A stretch of 64,000 bases of DNA from Cunninghamia lanceolata. Lineage: Eukaryota > Streptophyta > Pinopsida > Cupressales > Cupressaceae. The notes under the pieces were generated by a model. The model did not search any database, had not been told where the DNA came from, and was given only the letters and a program-made list of their open reading frames with translations. This document shows, piece after piece, positions 1 to 11,309 of the stretch (positions within the stretch are counted from its first letter, which is position 1; each line of letters opens with the position of its first letter). The stretch spans positions 12,728,001 through 12,792,000 of the forward strand of contig BSBN01000254.1 in assembly GCA_027924645.1 (NCBI GenBank), given 5' to 3'. The position numbers and the translations under genes were made by a program.

Positions 1-488
1 TTAGTATGAGCCTAGAGATCAAAAACATATGTTTGTACCACTTTTGTGTAACCCTTTAGAGTGGGCCTACTCTTGAGACACATCCGCAAGGAGAACTCAT
101 TTGCGACCCCAAGCAATACTTTCATCTGGTCCACTATACAAAATAGGATAAGGCAAAAGCCAAGTGCAAACCAATATCAACGCTTACCGTACAACGCTAG
201 TTCGAAAGGATGAGTACCTTGCATATATGAGACTCTTAGTAGGACTAGTCAAAGCTTTAGGTAGCTTTTTCAACACTTGTAATGTGTCGGTCCCTCGGAT
301 ATTCACTAAGAACCTTTGTTTAGTGGCCAAAATCCTTCTATTTGCTGGTGCAAGAGGTCAAAGCTTGGAAGTCATCCCACGTTCTCGCAGTTCAAAGTTG
401 AGATAGCAAATTCCTTGAGATCTTTAGGCCTTTGGGAATTTGAATTTTGGTACACCTGAGAAGTGTGTACCATGTAAGGGGGAGCCAG
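1..488 (+). other. Possible 3' internal end of an LTR element, ending in a polypurine tract
   Basis: No protein domain is recognisable here. The 80-residue reading frame at 164-406 has no motif I recognise. Positions 476-484 read AAGGGGGAG, a typical plant polypurine tract, followed within a few bases by TGCCACC at 489. That is how the junction of an internal region and a 3' LTR looks. Inference only; no partner LTR lies in the window. Confidence 0.25.
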
Positions 489-1480
489 TGCCACCAACCT
501 TCTAAGTTATTCGCTCTGAATAAGTGCAGCTCAAATTTATCTGCAGTGGGAATCCAACAAATATTATCTTTGTCAGCCTAGGGTTGTGCATGCTTACAAG
601 TGTTTTCAAACTTGTCAATGTTGAAATAAGGTGTCATTAACCTTGTAAATTCTAATATTTAATTTTGTCCCATTTATTATTTGTAATTTGTAATTACCCA
701 TAAGGGAATGAGGTAGTTTCACTGGTAGTGGTAATTTCAGAGTCACCAAAGGTAATTAATTAGTGACATTTATGGTAGGCAATTGTAAAACTCAAAAGTA
801 AATGAGTGTAGGTGCCACCTTGGGAGAATCTACTATTTTTAGCATTTATGATGAACATCATAATGTTTGGTGGGTGCATGTAAATAATCTATGACAACTG
901 CAAGTTGCCATAAGATTCTATGACACTATGACGCATATGACGGATATTAATGAGTTGTAAGTTGCTATGTTTAGCCCAAGGTTTCTATCTTGGAAAGATG
1001 CTCTTTGGTGGAATCTATGATAGTTATGACATGTCATAAGATGCTGTAAGATGCCAGATTTAGTCTTGGGCACCCAACCTTTGCATGGTTATTTTTGGAC
1101 AAGTGGAAGGTGCTTGTAAGATGGCATTTAATGTTTGCATGTTGGGGAATCTCATGAGAGAGAAGGTGAACACCTAAGATGAGTTGGAAAACATTTCTAT
1201 AAGTATTTGCCATATATTTGTTTCTGTAATACAGATTTTAGGTACCTAGGTACTGCTGGAATGTTGTCAGATTGAAGATTGAAGGAGAGATTGGTGGTGT
1301 TGTTGTATTGTACAATCTTTTGCAAATTAATACAAACATTAGGCCTCTTTCCTGTCTGAAATTTTTTACCTGAAAGGGTTTTCTCCACGTTATGCATTGC
1401 ATCATTGTGTTATGTGTTAATTTTTCTAATTTTGGATCTTTGTGAAGCATAGTTTTAATTTATGTTACAATCTCCATTGA
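489..1480 (+). repeat. Candidate 3' LTR or LTR fragment (unpaired)
   Basis: The stretch starts with TG directly after a polypurine tract. Around 1370-1400 it contains a GGGTTTTCTCCACGTT-like segment, common in the R/U5 part of plant LTRs. It is AT-rich, without a credible coding region. The right boundary near 1480 is a guess, because no second copy or target duplication is visible. Confidence 0.25.
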
Positions 1481-3022
1481 TAATACACACTTAAAAGATT
1501 GCATAAATTTTTTTGAATCAGATTTCTATTGAAGTAGTCTTGCTTTCATTTCTAACATTTTGATGCAGAGTGGCACAATGGAAGCACAACACAAAGAAAG
1601 TTCGTTCTCCTTAGCCCACCCACTTCACTTCTTCAATCCAACACAATCAAAGGCACATTCAAGGGTAATTGAAGGATTTGTTACTTAGGCTCTTGTCTAA
1701 CTCTGAAGGCTATGTCTACACCTTCATGCAGGTCTGAAAACACCTTACCAACACTTGGTTTGATCACCAAACTTCCAAAACTCTCCAACCTTGACTGGGC
1801 CTAGTGAGGCTACTAGCCCTCCTAAACTAGTTTTCTTCACACCAAATGACAAAATCCCAAAGGACTAGGCAAAAAAATGATGTTTTTAGATACCCTCTAT
1901 TGAACCCTATCAAACTCCCAAGTCTCCTATTCCAACTCTACTCCAGCAATCCAGAGCACTCATTTGGTCTTCTAGGCCTAATTGATCAATTTAGGCTAGG
2001 TTACAAGGCAAGTGCTCAAAATTGGGTGCATAGGTTAGAGGAAGGAACTTGGAATGACTCTACCATCCCCAAACAACACAAATCCACCATTCATTCACTC
2101 ACTTTCTCAGACTTTTATCATTTACATCACCAAATTGCATAATTTCAGTCAAATACATAGACATATTTGACCTAGGGCATCACATTAAAAATGGTAAACT
2201 ATATTTTCTCAGAAAATACTTTTGGAATCAAGTAGTATACACCCCTAGCCTACATTTCACCAAGTGGCATGAAATTTCATCAGTGGAAATACATTCTAGG
2301 GCCAAATTTGTGGGACTGCCTTAGAAAATAGGGTTTCTAGACCAGTTTTGAAAGAAAATTCAATAACTTTTGACTCTGACCAGTTCAAGACCTCAAACTA
2401 GTTGCATTTGAACCCAAACTCTCTCTAGTTTTAGAAAAAGTATATTAGACCAAGATTTCAGTCCATACAATCCATACACAGCAAGAAAAATAGCAAAAAA
2501 TAGACAGTTTTCTTGATTTTTGTGCCCAAATTCTGTACAAAAACTTTCTCTTCCGTACTGGAGAAATATTTCCTCCATATCAACCTATCCAAGTCAGTTT
2601 AAAACTTCTACAAATAGTTTTAATAACCAAAATGAAGTTGGAACTAGTCAATGTGTCATTGACACCATTGACAACACTTGACACTATGGAGTTTTTGCAT
2701 TTTCCAAAGGATGGAAATTTGTTTTTCTTGTCCAATGGAATCAAAAGATCCTCCATGCTCCCAAAACATGCTAAAACACACAAACAATAAAAAAAAACTC
2801 AAAAACCAATCCTTAGACCTTCTAGGCCTAAGTGGCATAACAAGGATCCAAGTGGACTAAGCATGATTGAGGTTTATATGGTCACCTCAATCATCTTGAC
2901 CACACAAAAAGGACCATATACTCATGGCTAAAGCCTTATTACAATCAAAACCACAACTTTAAAAAAAAATGCAAACAAAGTGACTTTAGGAACCAAGGTG
3001 CTCCAAGGTGCCCTGCACCACA
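1481..3022. other. Unassigned AT-rich stretch, possibly LTR sequence ending at 3022
   Basis: About 1.5 kb without a recognisable gene. The 98-residue frame at 1846-2142 on the plus strand has no motif I know and looks incidental. The right end, CACCACA at about 3016-3022, directly precedes a primer-binding-site-like sequence, so the final part may be the end of a Copia 5' LTR. Its start cannot be placed. Confidence 0.2.
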
Positions 3023-3023
3023 T

Positions 3024-3036
3024 TTGGTATCAGACC
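3024..3036 (+). promoter_or_regulatory. Copia primer-binding site (degenerate)
   Basis: TGGTATCAGACCC resembles the complement of the initiator-Met tRNA 3' end used by plant Copia elements (usual form TGGTATCAGAGC). It lies about 95 bases upstream of a Copia gag start, at the expected position. Confidence 0.55.
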
Positions 3037-3131
3037 CTGGCCAACTTTGACTCTTGGGTGGTGGTGTGGAAGCTATAGCTGTAGTGGGAGATTTAGTTGT
3101 GTTTATTTTTTGCAAATATTGTGTTGTTATT

Positions 3132-3347
3132 ATGACTGCATCCACCGTTGCATCAACCTCTCGAATGGACATTGAGAAGTTCAATGAAATGGGGTATGAA
3201 TTGTGGAAGCTGAAAATGGAATATTTGTTGGAAGAAAGAAACCAATGGTTGGTTGTTCAAAAAGAGAAGAAACCTCATGATGTCTCTCTATATGAGTGGG
3301 CAAAACTGGATAAGAAGGCACAATCATTAACTCCTACTGAATTCTAA
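3132..3347 (+). pseudogene. Copia gag N-terminal fragment
   Basis: A 71-residue reading frame starts at the ATG at 3132, about 95 bases after a Copia-type primer-binding site. It carries the gag signature near the N-terminus: KFNEMGYELWKLKMEYLLEE, the form xFxGxNYxxWKxxMxxxL of the DUF4219/UBN2 gag family. It stops at TAA 3345-3347, just where minus-strand LINE sequence begins, so the rest of the Copia is missing. The in-frame ATG at 3054 would add 26 residues with no Copia character, so the ATG at 3132 is preferred. Dead remnant. Confidence 0.6.
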
Positions 3348-3955
3348 TCTTTTCCTTGAAAATGTTCTTGAAGTGGTGTCGTTCCCATTCCATGATTTTC
3401 TTCCTCACATACTTTAGTTTATAAGCTAGCTGGTTTCTCAAACCTTTCACAAAGGGAGAAACCATCCACCATTCTTGAATTAGGGGTTCCAATTTTTTAT
3501 CTCTTAGCCACATATCCTAAAATTGGAAGTGTCTCACTTTAGGACCAATTTCCTCTCCTATATTTAGGCTTATTGGGAAATGATCAGACTTGGAGAATGC
3601 TAGGATTTCTGATGTGTGTTCCTAGTTTTCTTGTATACATTGGCTAGTAACAAGGAATCTATCTAGTCTTTCTGCTATCTTTAGAAAATCCTTCCTTCTA
3701 TTTGTCTATGTATATTTTCCATTCTTAGGACTACAATCTATGAGATTGTTGTTCTCAATGAAACTTTTAAAATCCATTTGAGTTCTTGAGGGATGTCAAA
3801 TACCCCCCATCTTGTCAGATTCTTCCATCACTACATTAAAATCCCCTCCTAGTATTATCTTTTCATTCTTGAGTATTTTTAAAAGTTGGTTGAGATGCTT
3901 GTAAAGGCACTGCTTTTGAGTTGTGCCCATTAGTGATATAATTAGGTAACCAAGT
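3348..3955 (-). pseudogene. LINE (L1-type) ORF2 endonuclease fragment
   Basis: On the minus strand, reading down from about 3950, the translation shows the apurinic endonuclease core of plant L1-type LINEs. The motif ILGGDFNVVMEESDK (about 3865-3820) is followed by a segment with DRFLV near 3660. SDHFPISL near 3575 holds the conserved DH pair. The basic stretch KLKYVRKKIMEW ends it near 3385. At least two in-frame stops break it, and the downstream reverse transcriptase is absent. Its left edge touches the Copia gag fragment directly. No poly-A tail or target duplication was found, so rearrangement rather than simple insertion is possible. Confidence 0.7.
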
Positions 3956-5925
3956 TGGCTTGGATAGAATCCAAGGCATAATTATTGTATATATAGGAGT
4001 TAGTGGTTAGTCTATTGTCATTAGATTGTGAATTATGTTCTCAATGGATATATTTAGAGGTTTTCTCCCTTGAATTCTTTTATTATTCTAAATTATTATC
4101 AATTATTTGTGTCATATTTCCTATTATATTAATCTCTTGTCCATGTTATTTCATTACATCTAGATTTTAGACAAAATATGTTTAAAATTGAAAAGTCTAT
4201 GTGAAACCAAAAAAATTGTGAATCCACCTTTAAGTCAAATAAAGGGACGAAACTAGCCTTATGTAGGAATGTAGGAAAGTATTGGAGGAAGGGACTTTAG
4301 ACTAAGGTTAGAAGTCCATGAAAATCCTACGAATTGAAAGAAGGAAGAAAATCAAGAGAAGGTTGCAAAGACATGGAAATGAAAAGGATGTGGGGAAGTG
4401 GAGGATGTCTATAGATCTATGTTGGGTCCACAAGTCTTCAAAAATGTGTATATGCAGAGAAGTGGAGGACAAAGTTTGTAAAAGTGAAGGGAGTATTGCA
4501 TGGATCAAAGGGATGGACAAACTTTAGAGAAAAGGTCAAAAATCCTAAAGTCCACAAGAATTCTACACTTTTACATGAGGATAACTTAGAGTGTTTGACT
4601 TAGAAATTTTCTAATATTTTTAAAGTGTTTAAGTTCATGCCACACTCACCAATGGTTTGAACATTACAACTTTAAGTGATTCATTTAGACTTTCAATTCA
4701 ACCAACTTTGACTTGACCTTTCCAAGAAGCAAAAATAAAACAACCAAGGCTAAGAAATAGGGCACTAGAAAAGGCAAGGAAAATACATTACAAGCAACCA
4801 TAAGGGACAAGACATTGTCTCTAATAGAATATCAATAAAGACCCTATAGGAGACAAGACCAAATTGAAAGGAATAGAAACACACTAGGGTCCTCCTCCAA
4901 AGAATTATACACAAAATTAAGCATAGGAGGACAAACAAAAAAGGCCCCCCTTAGTTTCAAGAGAAATTAGGGACATGTTGTAAACAACATTGACAATATC
5001 TTTAATTGTGGAAATGTCTATAAATAATACTTTTGTGTCCTTTTTTCATCTATTTACTTATGTTTTGTTTATTTGTAGTAGTTTAAATATATATTATCAT
5101 TTAATTATGCAAGAGGCTTCTGCAATGTTAGCAAGGCACATAACATCATATCTAACTATGTATATAAAAAGTAAAACATAGCCAACACATTATAAAAATA
5201 CTAAAACTATAAAAGTAAACTTTTAGAAACTAACATATATCATATTTACAAAAGTAGAAACAAAATAAAATAATCCCTGAAATAATGAACCATGGCTTTT
5301 AAAAAGTAAAATTTAAATATGAATGTTCATGTAGTAAATAAAATAACACAATATATCATTTTAACATCATAACAACTGAAATCATTAGGGTTTGTAAGCT
5401 CCTCCAAATGTGTCCTTTGTGTGCTTGTCATGAAGAGACAATACCACTTGCTGCTAAATTGTCCCTTTTCATTGAAGTTATAGCAATGGTTGTGTGCAAA
5501 ATTAGGATAGAGAGAGGCTCTCCATAATGAAATCCTACTGATCGATTAATTTTTGACAATTCAAATGACTCTAAACATGGTTGAACAGGTCAAAAGTAAT
5601 GCCGGCTATTTATGGTGGGTGTCCCATATTTGGGTAATCAGCCCTTCTACAATCGTTTGGGACATTTAGAAGATGAGAAGCTTGATGGTTTTTCAAGAAA
5701 AACTAATGGAACATGAAAGTTTAGAATGCAAGGTCCACGTGGCCATTGCAGAGTTCCTAAATTCCAGATTACTCTTGACATGCCAATAAAGATTTCACTT
5801 CTCCCTACAATAAAATGTTGGAATGGTATCAAACTCCTTTCAGAGTTCAGGATCCAAGGGAATAAATAATAAAAACAGCTTCACAACAACTCTGAATCGC
5901 TTCCACCTCTTAAAAATGGGTCAAA
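3956..5925. other. Unassigned intergenic stretch
   Basis: About 2 kb, AT-rich, with only short overlapping frames (for example 4318-4527 plus). Their composition gives no sign of selection and I recognise no motif. Around 3960-4200 the sequence resembles LTR interiors (TATATA at 3990, U-rich tail), but no copy is available for comparison. Confidence 0.3.
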
Positions 5926-6240
5926 TTGAATGTTAACGGAACATCTAAATGGATCCGGGGCATATCTAGTGTTGGTTGCATAGTAAGAAATGAAATAGAG
6001 AAATTGATGCATTGAAGAAGCTTTTGCCTAGTAGAAAGAAGTGGAAGCACACCCGTTGGAGATAGGCCTACGATTTGTATCGTTAACAATTTTTTGCATG
6101 TGCAAGTGGAAGGTGACTCAATTATCAGCGCTCTTGGGAAAAGGTGACCCCAAGTGGGAATCTGAGCAATATAATGAACGCGGCGTCACCTCTATTAGAA
6201 TCCTTTACAGAATTTATAGTGCAGCACATATATAGAGAAC
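5926..6240 (+). pseudogene. LINE-type RNase H domain relic
   Basis: In two shifted frames the translation follows the plant RVT_3/RNase H domain found at the C-terminus of LINE ORF2. VKLNVNGTSKWIRG (5928-5968) corresponds to the usual KLNxDGASxGNPG strand. EIGLRFVSLT (6058-6090) matches the central helix, and VQVEGDS (about 6100-6120) carries the conserved Asp. The conserved A-E-A block is disrupted, a TGA interrupts it near 6014, and at least one frameshift joins the halves. Upstream and downstream LINE parts are not recognisable. Alternatively it is a relic of a cellular RNase H-like gene; the outcome is the same. Confidence 0.5.
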
Positions 6241-7560
6241 GAAATCAAGAGGAGGACCAATCAGCAAATTCTTCAATCACTAGTCACGAGGAATTTTCCA
6301 TCAGATCCTAGGCGGACACATGGTTCGAGCTCGAGGCAAGATTAGCAAGCTACTTCAAAATCATCGGGATAAGTATTACTCGAATCAAGATTACCAGTAT
6401 GGAGTCACGGAGGAAGAGGCGGAGGCCTTGGACTTTCCATCTGTTCAGTCCACAAGCTATCTTTTCACATGCAAATGTATGTCTTTTTCAATGTTTTCAA
6501 GATTGAGATAGATCCGACTCAGAACACGGTAGGTTTTTTTGGTACTTCCGATGCTCACTCGCCTTGGATTTATAGATGGCATTTCAATGGACGGTGGGAC
6601 TAGCATCTCTAAATCTTAGGGTATTTCTGGGTCTTTGGGACTAGGAAGTGCCAACTGGTGAAGAGCTCAATTATGGGAAACTCAAAGTAACATTTATCAT
6701 CGTTTCAGCACTAACTGAAATTGCAATTAGAAAGTCGCTAGGGTTACATGTCTGAAGATTACTATTATGTTAATCATTGAAATGAATGATATTTAAATAA
6801 AGTGGGAAGGAAATGTAAAACTCAGAAGAAATAGAATTCTAATATCCATTTTTTTATAAACATTATAAATATAGAAAAATATTATAAATCTGCTAAGGGA
6901 TGAAGGATAGTGGTGTTGGCTGGAGGGGATATTAATGAGATCTACCTCCCTCAAAGGAAGATGGAGGAAGCGTTAGCAAATTATGATGAAGAGAATGGCG
7001 AGGCGGATATTGGTGGGATCTTCCCTAGCCCTATGCTTGAGTTGTCACTAGAAGCTTTGGAGACTCTTAACAAATCTAGATAATGCCTGATTGTGGGAAG
7101 CTTTAACAATTTTCACTTAGACTGTTTCGGAAGGGAATGTATGGGAGGAAATAAAATATTTTTAGGTTGATTTTATTTTGATTTTTTTTAGATAGATGTA
7201 TTTAAGATATGTATAATAGTATTCATACTAGTATATTTATATTTAAAATATATATCTAGAGTACATTCTCTATGCCCTTATTTCACGTATGCATGGTAAA
7301 TTGATTAAAAAATAGGCGCCTTAATGTAAGAAATATTTTTTAAATATAGGTATGCTAGTAATATCTAGAATGCAAGTCTAATTCTAACTCTATTATATAT
7401 CTTAAGAATTATTATAATTATATAATATAACATTATAATAAATGTTAGATATATTAAATTAATATATTATAAAATAATTAATATATAATATTATAATATA
7501 GGTTAGATATATTATTATAATATAATATATAATAATTATAATTAATTATTTTTTTAAGGT
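6241..7560. other. Unassigned stretch with two short coding-like frames
   Basis: The 63-residue plus-strand frame at 6320-6511 and an open plus-strand frame at about 6900-7082 (ending ALETLNKSR, acidic, amphipathic) have more protein-like composition than their surroundings, but I recognise neither. The second has no ATG near its start. Both may be pieces of an old gene or element. From 7140 on the sequence becomes very AT-rich (TATAATAT runs). Confidence 0.25.
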
Positions 7561-7579
7561 TTGAATGAAGGTTAGATAT

Positions 7580-7965
7580 AGAATTCTAGTTTTGTTTAGG
7601 GATTGGGTTAGGATTGGGCTTATAAATAAGGTTAGGTATAGGGTTACACTTATAAATCAATACTAAATATAGTCTTATAGTTATGGTTAGAATTAGAATT
7701 AGGCTTAGATTGAGGGTTAAGATTATAACTACAGTTTGGGTTAGAATTACGTATATCCTTAAAATTAGGGTTACAAATAGGATCATGATAACAATTAGGG
7801 ATTGGATCATGGTTGGAATTAGGTTTAGGGTTAGAATTAGGGTTATGTTTATGTTTATAAATCTTGTTACATTTAATGTTTTATTCACTTACTAAATTAT
7901 GGTTAGGGTTAGGGTTCCATGTATGGTTAGGGTTATAGTTAGAATTTAAATTAGTGTTAAGGTTA
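7580..7965 (+). repeat. Degenerate TTAGGG-like hexamer repeats, plus orientation
   Basis: The sequence is built of roughly 6-bp units close to GGTTAG/GGTTAGGG, for example TTAGGGTTAGGG-type blocks near 7825 and 7900. Its translation shows the two-residue periodicity expected of hexamers, so the ORFs here are artefacts. The unit is nearer TTAGGG than the common plant heptamer TTTAGGG. Interstitial and degenerate, not a chromosome end. Confidence 0.6.
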
Positions 7966-7989
7966 GCATATTTATCTTTATAGAAATAT

Positions 7990-8412
7990 ATGCTAATTCA
8001 ATCTTAATTTTAAATCTAACCCTTATCCTAAATACAACCCTAACTCAATTTTTAACCCTTTTTAATTTCAATCGAAATTGTAATCCTAATAACCATAATT
8101 TAATAGAAAGTTTAGCATTCAAATTTACGACTTTATGTTTAGCGGGCTCATTACTTAAGGAGGGTTCAACATGTAGGGTATTTAGGGATTAAGTTTCACA
8201 TTCAAGGTTCAAATTTTAACTTTACAAATTCAATTTTCAATGTTCTAACATTGATATTGAATGGTCTATATTGACCAATTATTATTTCATGTTCAAATTA
8301 AGGTTTTTATTTCTAACCCTGACCTAATTCTAACCCTAATTCTAACCCTAAAGATAACCCTAATTTTATGCCTAACCCTAGTTCTATCCCTAATTCTAAA
8401 CAATAACCGACT
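7990..8412 (-). repeat. Degenerate CCCTAA-like repeats, inverted relative to the block at 7580
   Basis: Two clusters, about 7995-8100 and 8305-8400, are made of CTAACCC, CCCTAAT and TCTAACCC units. They are the reverse complement of the TTAGGG-like units upstream, so the two blocks form a diverged inverted arrangement around 7970. The spacer at 8110-8300 is unrelated AT-rich DNA. Confidence 0.55.
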
Positions 8413-9095
8413 AAAACAATAATTTATGTTGCAAAATATTATTTTGTATTCTTGTTATTTTAGTTTCCTTTTCTCAAACTTGACACTTTTTATTGATAAA
8501 AAATAGCTATGTATTTCATAAGTTAATATATAAAATAAATGATTTGTTTTGTTTTTGTATTACCTTTTGAAAATTATAAGAAAAGTAACAAATACTCACA
8601 TATATATTATATATACTCTCCAAACCTATGAAACAAATTACTTCTTTAAACTAATCAATCATTTTCTTTTACAATATAATTATTAATAATGATTAATTAT
8701 CAAATCAAAATAACATGTAAATTTATTTGTAAGATAAATATTAACTCAAAATAACATTTAAATTCAATTTTCATAAAGAACCTAAAATGTGGTTACATTG
8801 TGGTCACCAACTCTTTATATATGGACTTAAACACATATTACATAATGGTTGTTTCTATAGATAACTTATTATAAGAGAAAACTTGATTAAAGTGCAAAAC
8901 CAACCCTAATTCTAAGTTGGACTCTCACCATTGCACTAAAGTTTATAAGAAGTTAAAAAAAAGGCTCCCTTAATAAACTCAACATATACAAATGACTTCA
9001 GATAGAGGATTTACAACACACTAATGGAAAATAAAAGCATGATCTGAACTCACCAAAAGACAATAAATATTGGAAAAGAATAGGAATGAGCTACC
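8413..9095. other. AT-rich stretch without recognisable features
   Basis: No reading frame, RNA gene or repeat boundary that I can support. It holds short A and T runs and TATATATTATATATA-like simple sequence near 8600. Confidence 0.4.
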
Positions 9096-9770
9096 CTAGA
9101 TAAATATTGCTACCAAACATTAGAAAGAAAGATGAATTGGGGATGTGTAATTCTTGTGAGGCATAACTATTGCTAGCATCACATTAATTTAAGAAACATT
9201 TTTTTTGCAAGGAATGAAAGCAGCCTAAGATTGTTAAAGAAGATATTGCCATGGATGATCCTATGACATTTACATGGAAATTTAACATACCAATAAGGGT
9301 GTTGGAATCACAAAAAAGACATTAAATTTTCAAATTCTATAATATTGGATTTCAATGCTTCAGATTTAACTATGTAATCCATTATGGTTTTTGATCACAC
9401 TTTATGATCCATCATCAGAATGATGAGAACTAGAGAAGAGAATGTGATGCTGATAGATCATCCAATAGGATCTTATAAGAAATATTGATATAACTCAAGG
9501 AATAATGGTTCCTTTAGCCATATCAGATCTCAACAAGATTTGTTTTCTATAATGATGGAAGCTTGGAATCAAGAGCTTACTCATGCTGTGAGACATAGTC
9601 GTGGTTGTCTTTTACTTGAAGGACATAGACATGATTCGGATATAGTGCTTAGATTGTGGAGAGGGGATTCAAGATTTGAAATAGACTATGATGGTAAGTA
9701 GTGCAAAAATGTTTGTGAAGGGAAGGAAAATCTAGATGCAATGCTTTAGAGGGTAGGGAATTGAAGAATT
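9096..9770. repeat. Diverged copy of the module also seen at 22230-23040
   Basis: Two segments recur downstream of the right-hand LTR of the same Copia family. About 9105-9205 resembles 22925-23040 in the same orientation (shared core near the words AACATCACATTGATTTAA). About 9483-9590 resembles 22225-22340 in opposite orientation (shared words ATATCAGATCTCAAC and AATCAAGAGCTTACTC, with a few changes). The copy is much decayed. It may be duplicated host DNA on both sides of the Copia composite, or a dispersed repeat carrying a gene fragment. Confidence 0.45.
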
Positions 9771-10425
9771 TGTTGGAAACTAATCCCATCCACCATAATA
9801 GTTATTTTCTCTATTCATCCTCCATCTTTGCAGACAAGGCATTGCTTCTCATTCAATTATAAAGACTTTTACAAGGGACAAAATCTGCCCTCTCTTGTCC
9901 CTATCCTATATTTTAGATTTTGTTTCTTATCATATTTACTATTTTTTAGTAGCCCATGCTCTATAGTTTCTTTCATAAGTGAAGGATTTTATTATTGAAA
10001 AGATGAATGGTTTTGATGCTGTTGTTTTTCCTATGTTCTTTGGCGTAGTAAAAAGAGGAATAATGTTCTATTTTTCTATTCTTTTATATGTAAGAGTTGA
10101 AGCTTTGTTTTAAGAAAAAATGTGTATTTCAATTTTCTCCGTGTAAGAGTAGAAGCTCTATTTTAAGAATAAAATATACTCTATTTTTCTCTGTGTAAAG
10201 CTCCTATCCTTGTAATATGACAATAACTGTGTTTTGAGTTAGAATGTATGAGAGGATACTTAATACTCTATGAGAAAAAATATGAAAGGAGTAACAACTC
10301 TATTATACTGTTATTTTCATAATATTTAATCTCTATTATTATTTTTGTGTGAAAGAGCTCTATGTAAAGAGATAAAGCTCCATTGTGTGAGACTCTTCCT
10401 ACTCTTTTTTCTTTTGTCTACTTCA
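9771..10425 (+). repeat. Copia family A LTR (plus orientation, left)
   Basis: It starts TGTTGGAAACTAAT and ends CTACTTCA directly before a primer-binding-site-like TGGTATCATAGCC at 10428. It is alignable end to end with 21259-21908, sharing segments such as GGGACAAAATCT and GATGAATGGTTTTGATGCTG with small changes. As the LTR preceding a PBS it should be a 5' LTR. The 5 bases before it (GAATT) differ from those after the right-hand LTR (TTGTT), so the pair is not a simple insertion. Confidence 0.7.
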
Positions 10426-10427
10426 TT

Positions 10428-10440
10428 TGGTATCATAGCC
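10428..10440 (+). promoter_or_regulatory. Copia primer-binding site of the left family A LTR
   Basis: TGGTATCATAGCC is two bases downstream of the LTR end and is close to the initiator-Met complement TGGTATCAGAGCC used by Copia. The internal region that should follow is missing: minus-strand family A sequence begins within about 20 bases. Confidence 0.6.
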
Positions 10441-10459
10441 AACAAAAATTTAAAAAAAA

Positions 10460-10742
10460 ACTAACATCTACAAATTACAACAAAGGTATGTATAATGAAC
10501 AATAATATTAATGATGATATAATAAAGTATGGAGAGAGATAAAGAGATATGGGAGAGATTAGTCTTTGTCCTTTACTAAAAATTAGTAAGTATGATAAGA
10601 AAAAAAAATTAAAAAGTAGGATGAAGATAAGAGAGGGTAGATCATCCTTTGCAAAAGTTTTCACAATTGAATGAGAAGCAACACTCTATCTACAAAGTTT
10701 AGAGAAAAAATATATTGTGGTGGTTGGGATTAATTTCCAACA
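10460..10742 (-). repeat. Partial 3' LTR of the minus-strand family A Copia
   Basis: Read on the minus strand it begins TGTTGGAAATTAATCCC at 10742, right after a CTCCCCCA block (polypurine GGGGGAG on the minus strand, 10743-10750). It follows the family A LTR for about 280 bases (shared GTTGCTTCTCATTCAATT) and then breaks off near 10460, next to the plus-strand PBS. The LTR is therefore truncated. Confidence 0.65.
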
Positions 10743-11305
10743 CTCCCCCATAATCACAACTACCACCATCTAGGATGCCCAAATGATCTCTTAAATACTC
10801 AAAAGATTCCTTTTCCTAATAGCTTTGTGAAGATGTTTCCATACTTATCTTCAGACCTATTGTGTTCCATATAAATCTCTTCATTATTGATTAACTCTCT
10901 GATGAAATACTATCTAGTTTTTATATGCATATTCCTTTTATGAAATATAGTATTCTTAGATAGTGCAATTGTTGAATTGTTGTCACACAAAAATCTTTCT
11001 TGGTTCTTCTTGTTTGTGTCTCAAATCTATTAAGAGTTTTTCTCATCTGAATTGCCTAACATGTTGCTCCTGTTGCTCGTACATACTCTTCTTTTTTTTA
11101 TGAAAGAGTGACAATGGGTTATTTCTTGGATGCCCATGATACTATGCCTATTCCACAATTAAAAACATAACCAGATGTACTCTTCTATCATCAATTTTGC
11201 CTACATAATCACTATCTATATGTCCTATGAGTTTGAACTCATCAAACCATGAATAATGAATTCCATGATTTTTGGTTCCACTCACATATCTCAAAATTAC
11301 TTTTC
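10743..11305 (-). pseudogene. Family A Copia RNase H C-terminal part (minus)
   Basis: From about 10995 down to 10760 the minus strand encodes the end of a Copia RNase H: ALSKNTIFHKR, then YFIRELINNEEI, then SEDKYGNIFTKLLGKG, the counterpart of the usual ADIFTKPL tail. It ends at the polypurine tract and LTR. In-frame stops are present. The same region is present on the plus strand at 21016-21258, almost word for word, showing both belong to one family. The part at 11000-11305 continues RNase H and has stops and frame changes. Confidence 0.6.
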
Positions 11306-11309
11306 TTGC

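Noticed and set aside
1846..2142. 98-codon plus-strand frame as a gene
   Set aside because: No motif, no second copy, no leader or splice context; listed only as part of the unassigned region.
7586..7895. ORFs of 100 and 70 codons on both strands
   Set aside because: The translations are two-residue periodic (Ile/Arg, Leu/Thr) and come from hexamer repeats.
7580..8412. A chromosome end or true telomere
   Set aside because: Repeats are short, degenerate, inverted and embedded in ordinary sequence on both sides.
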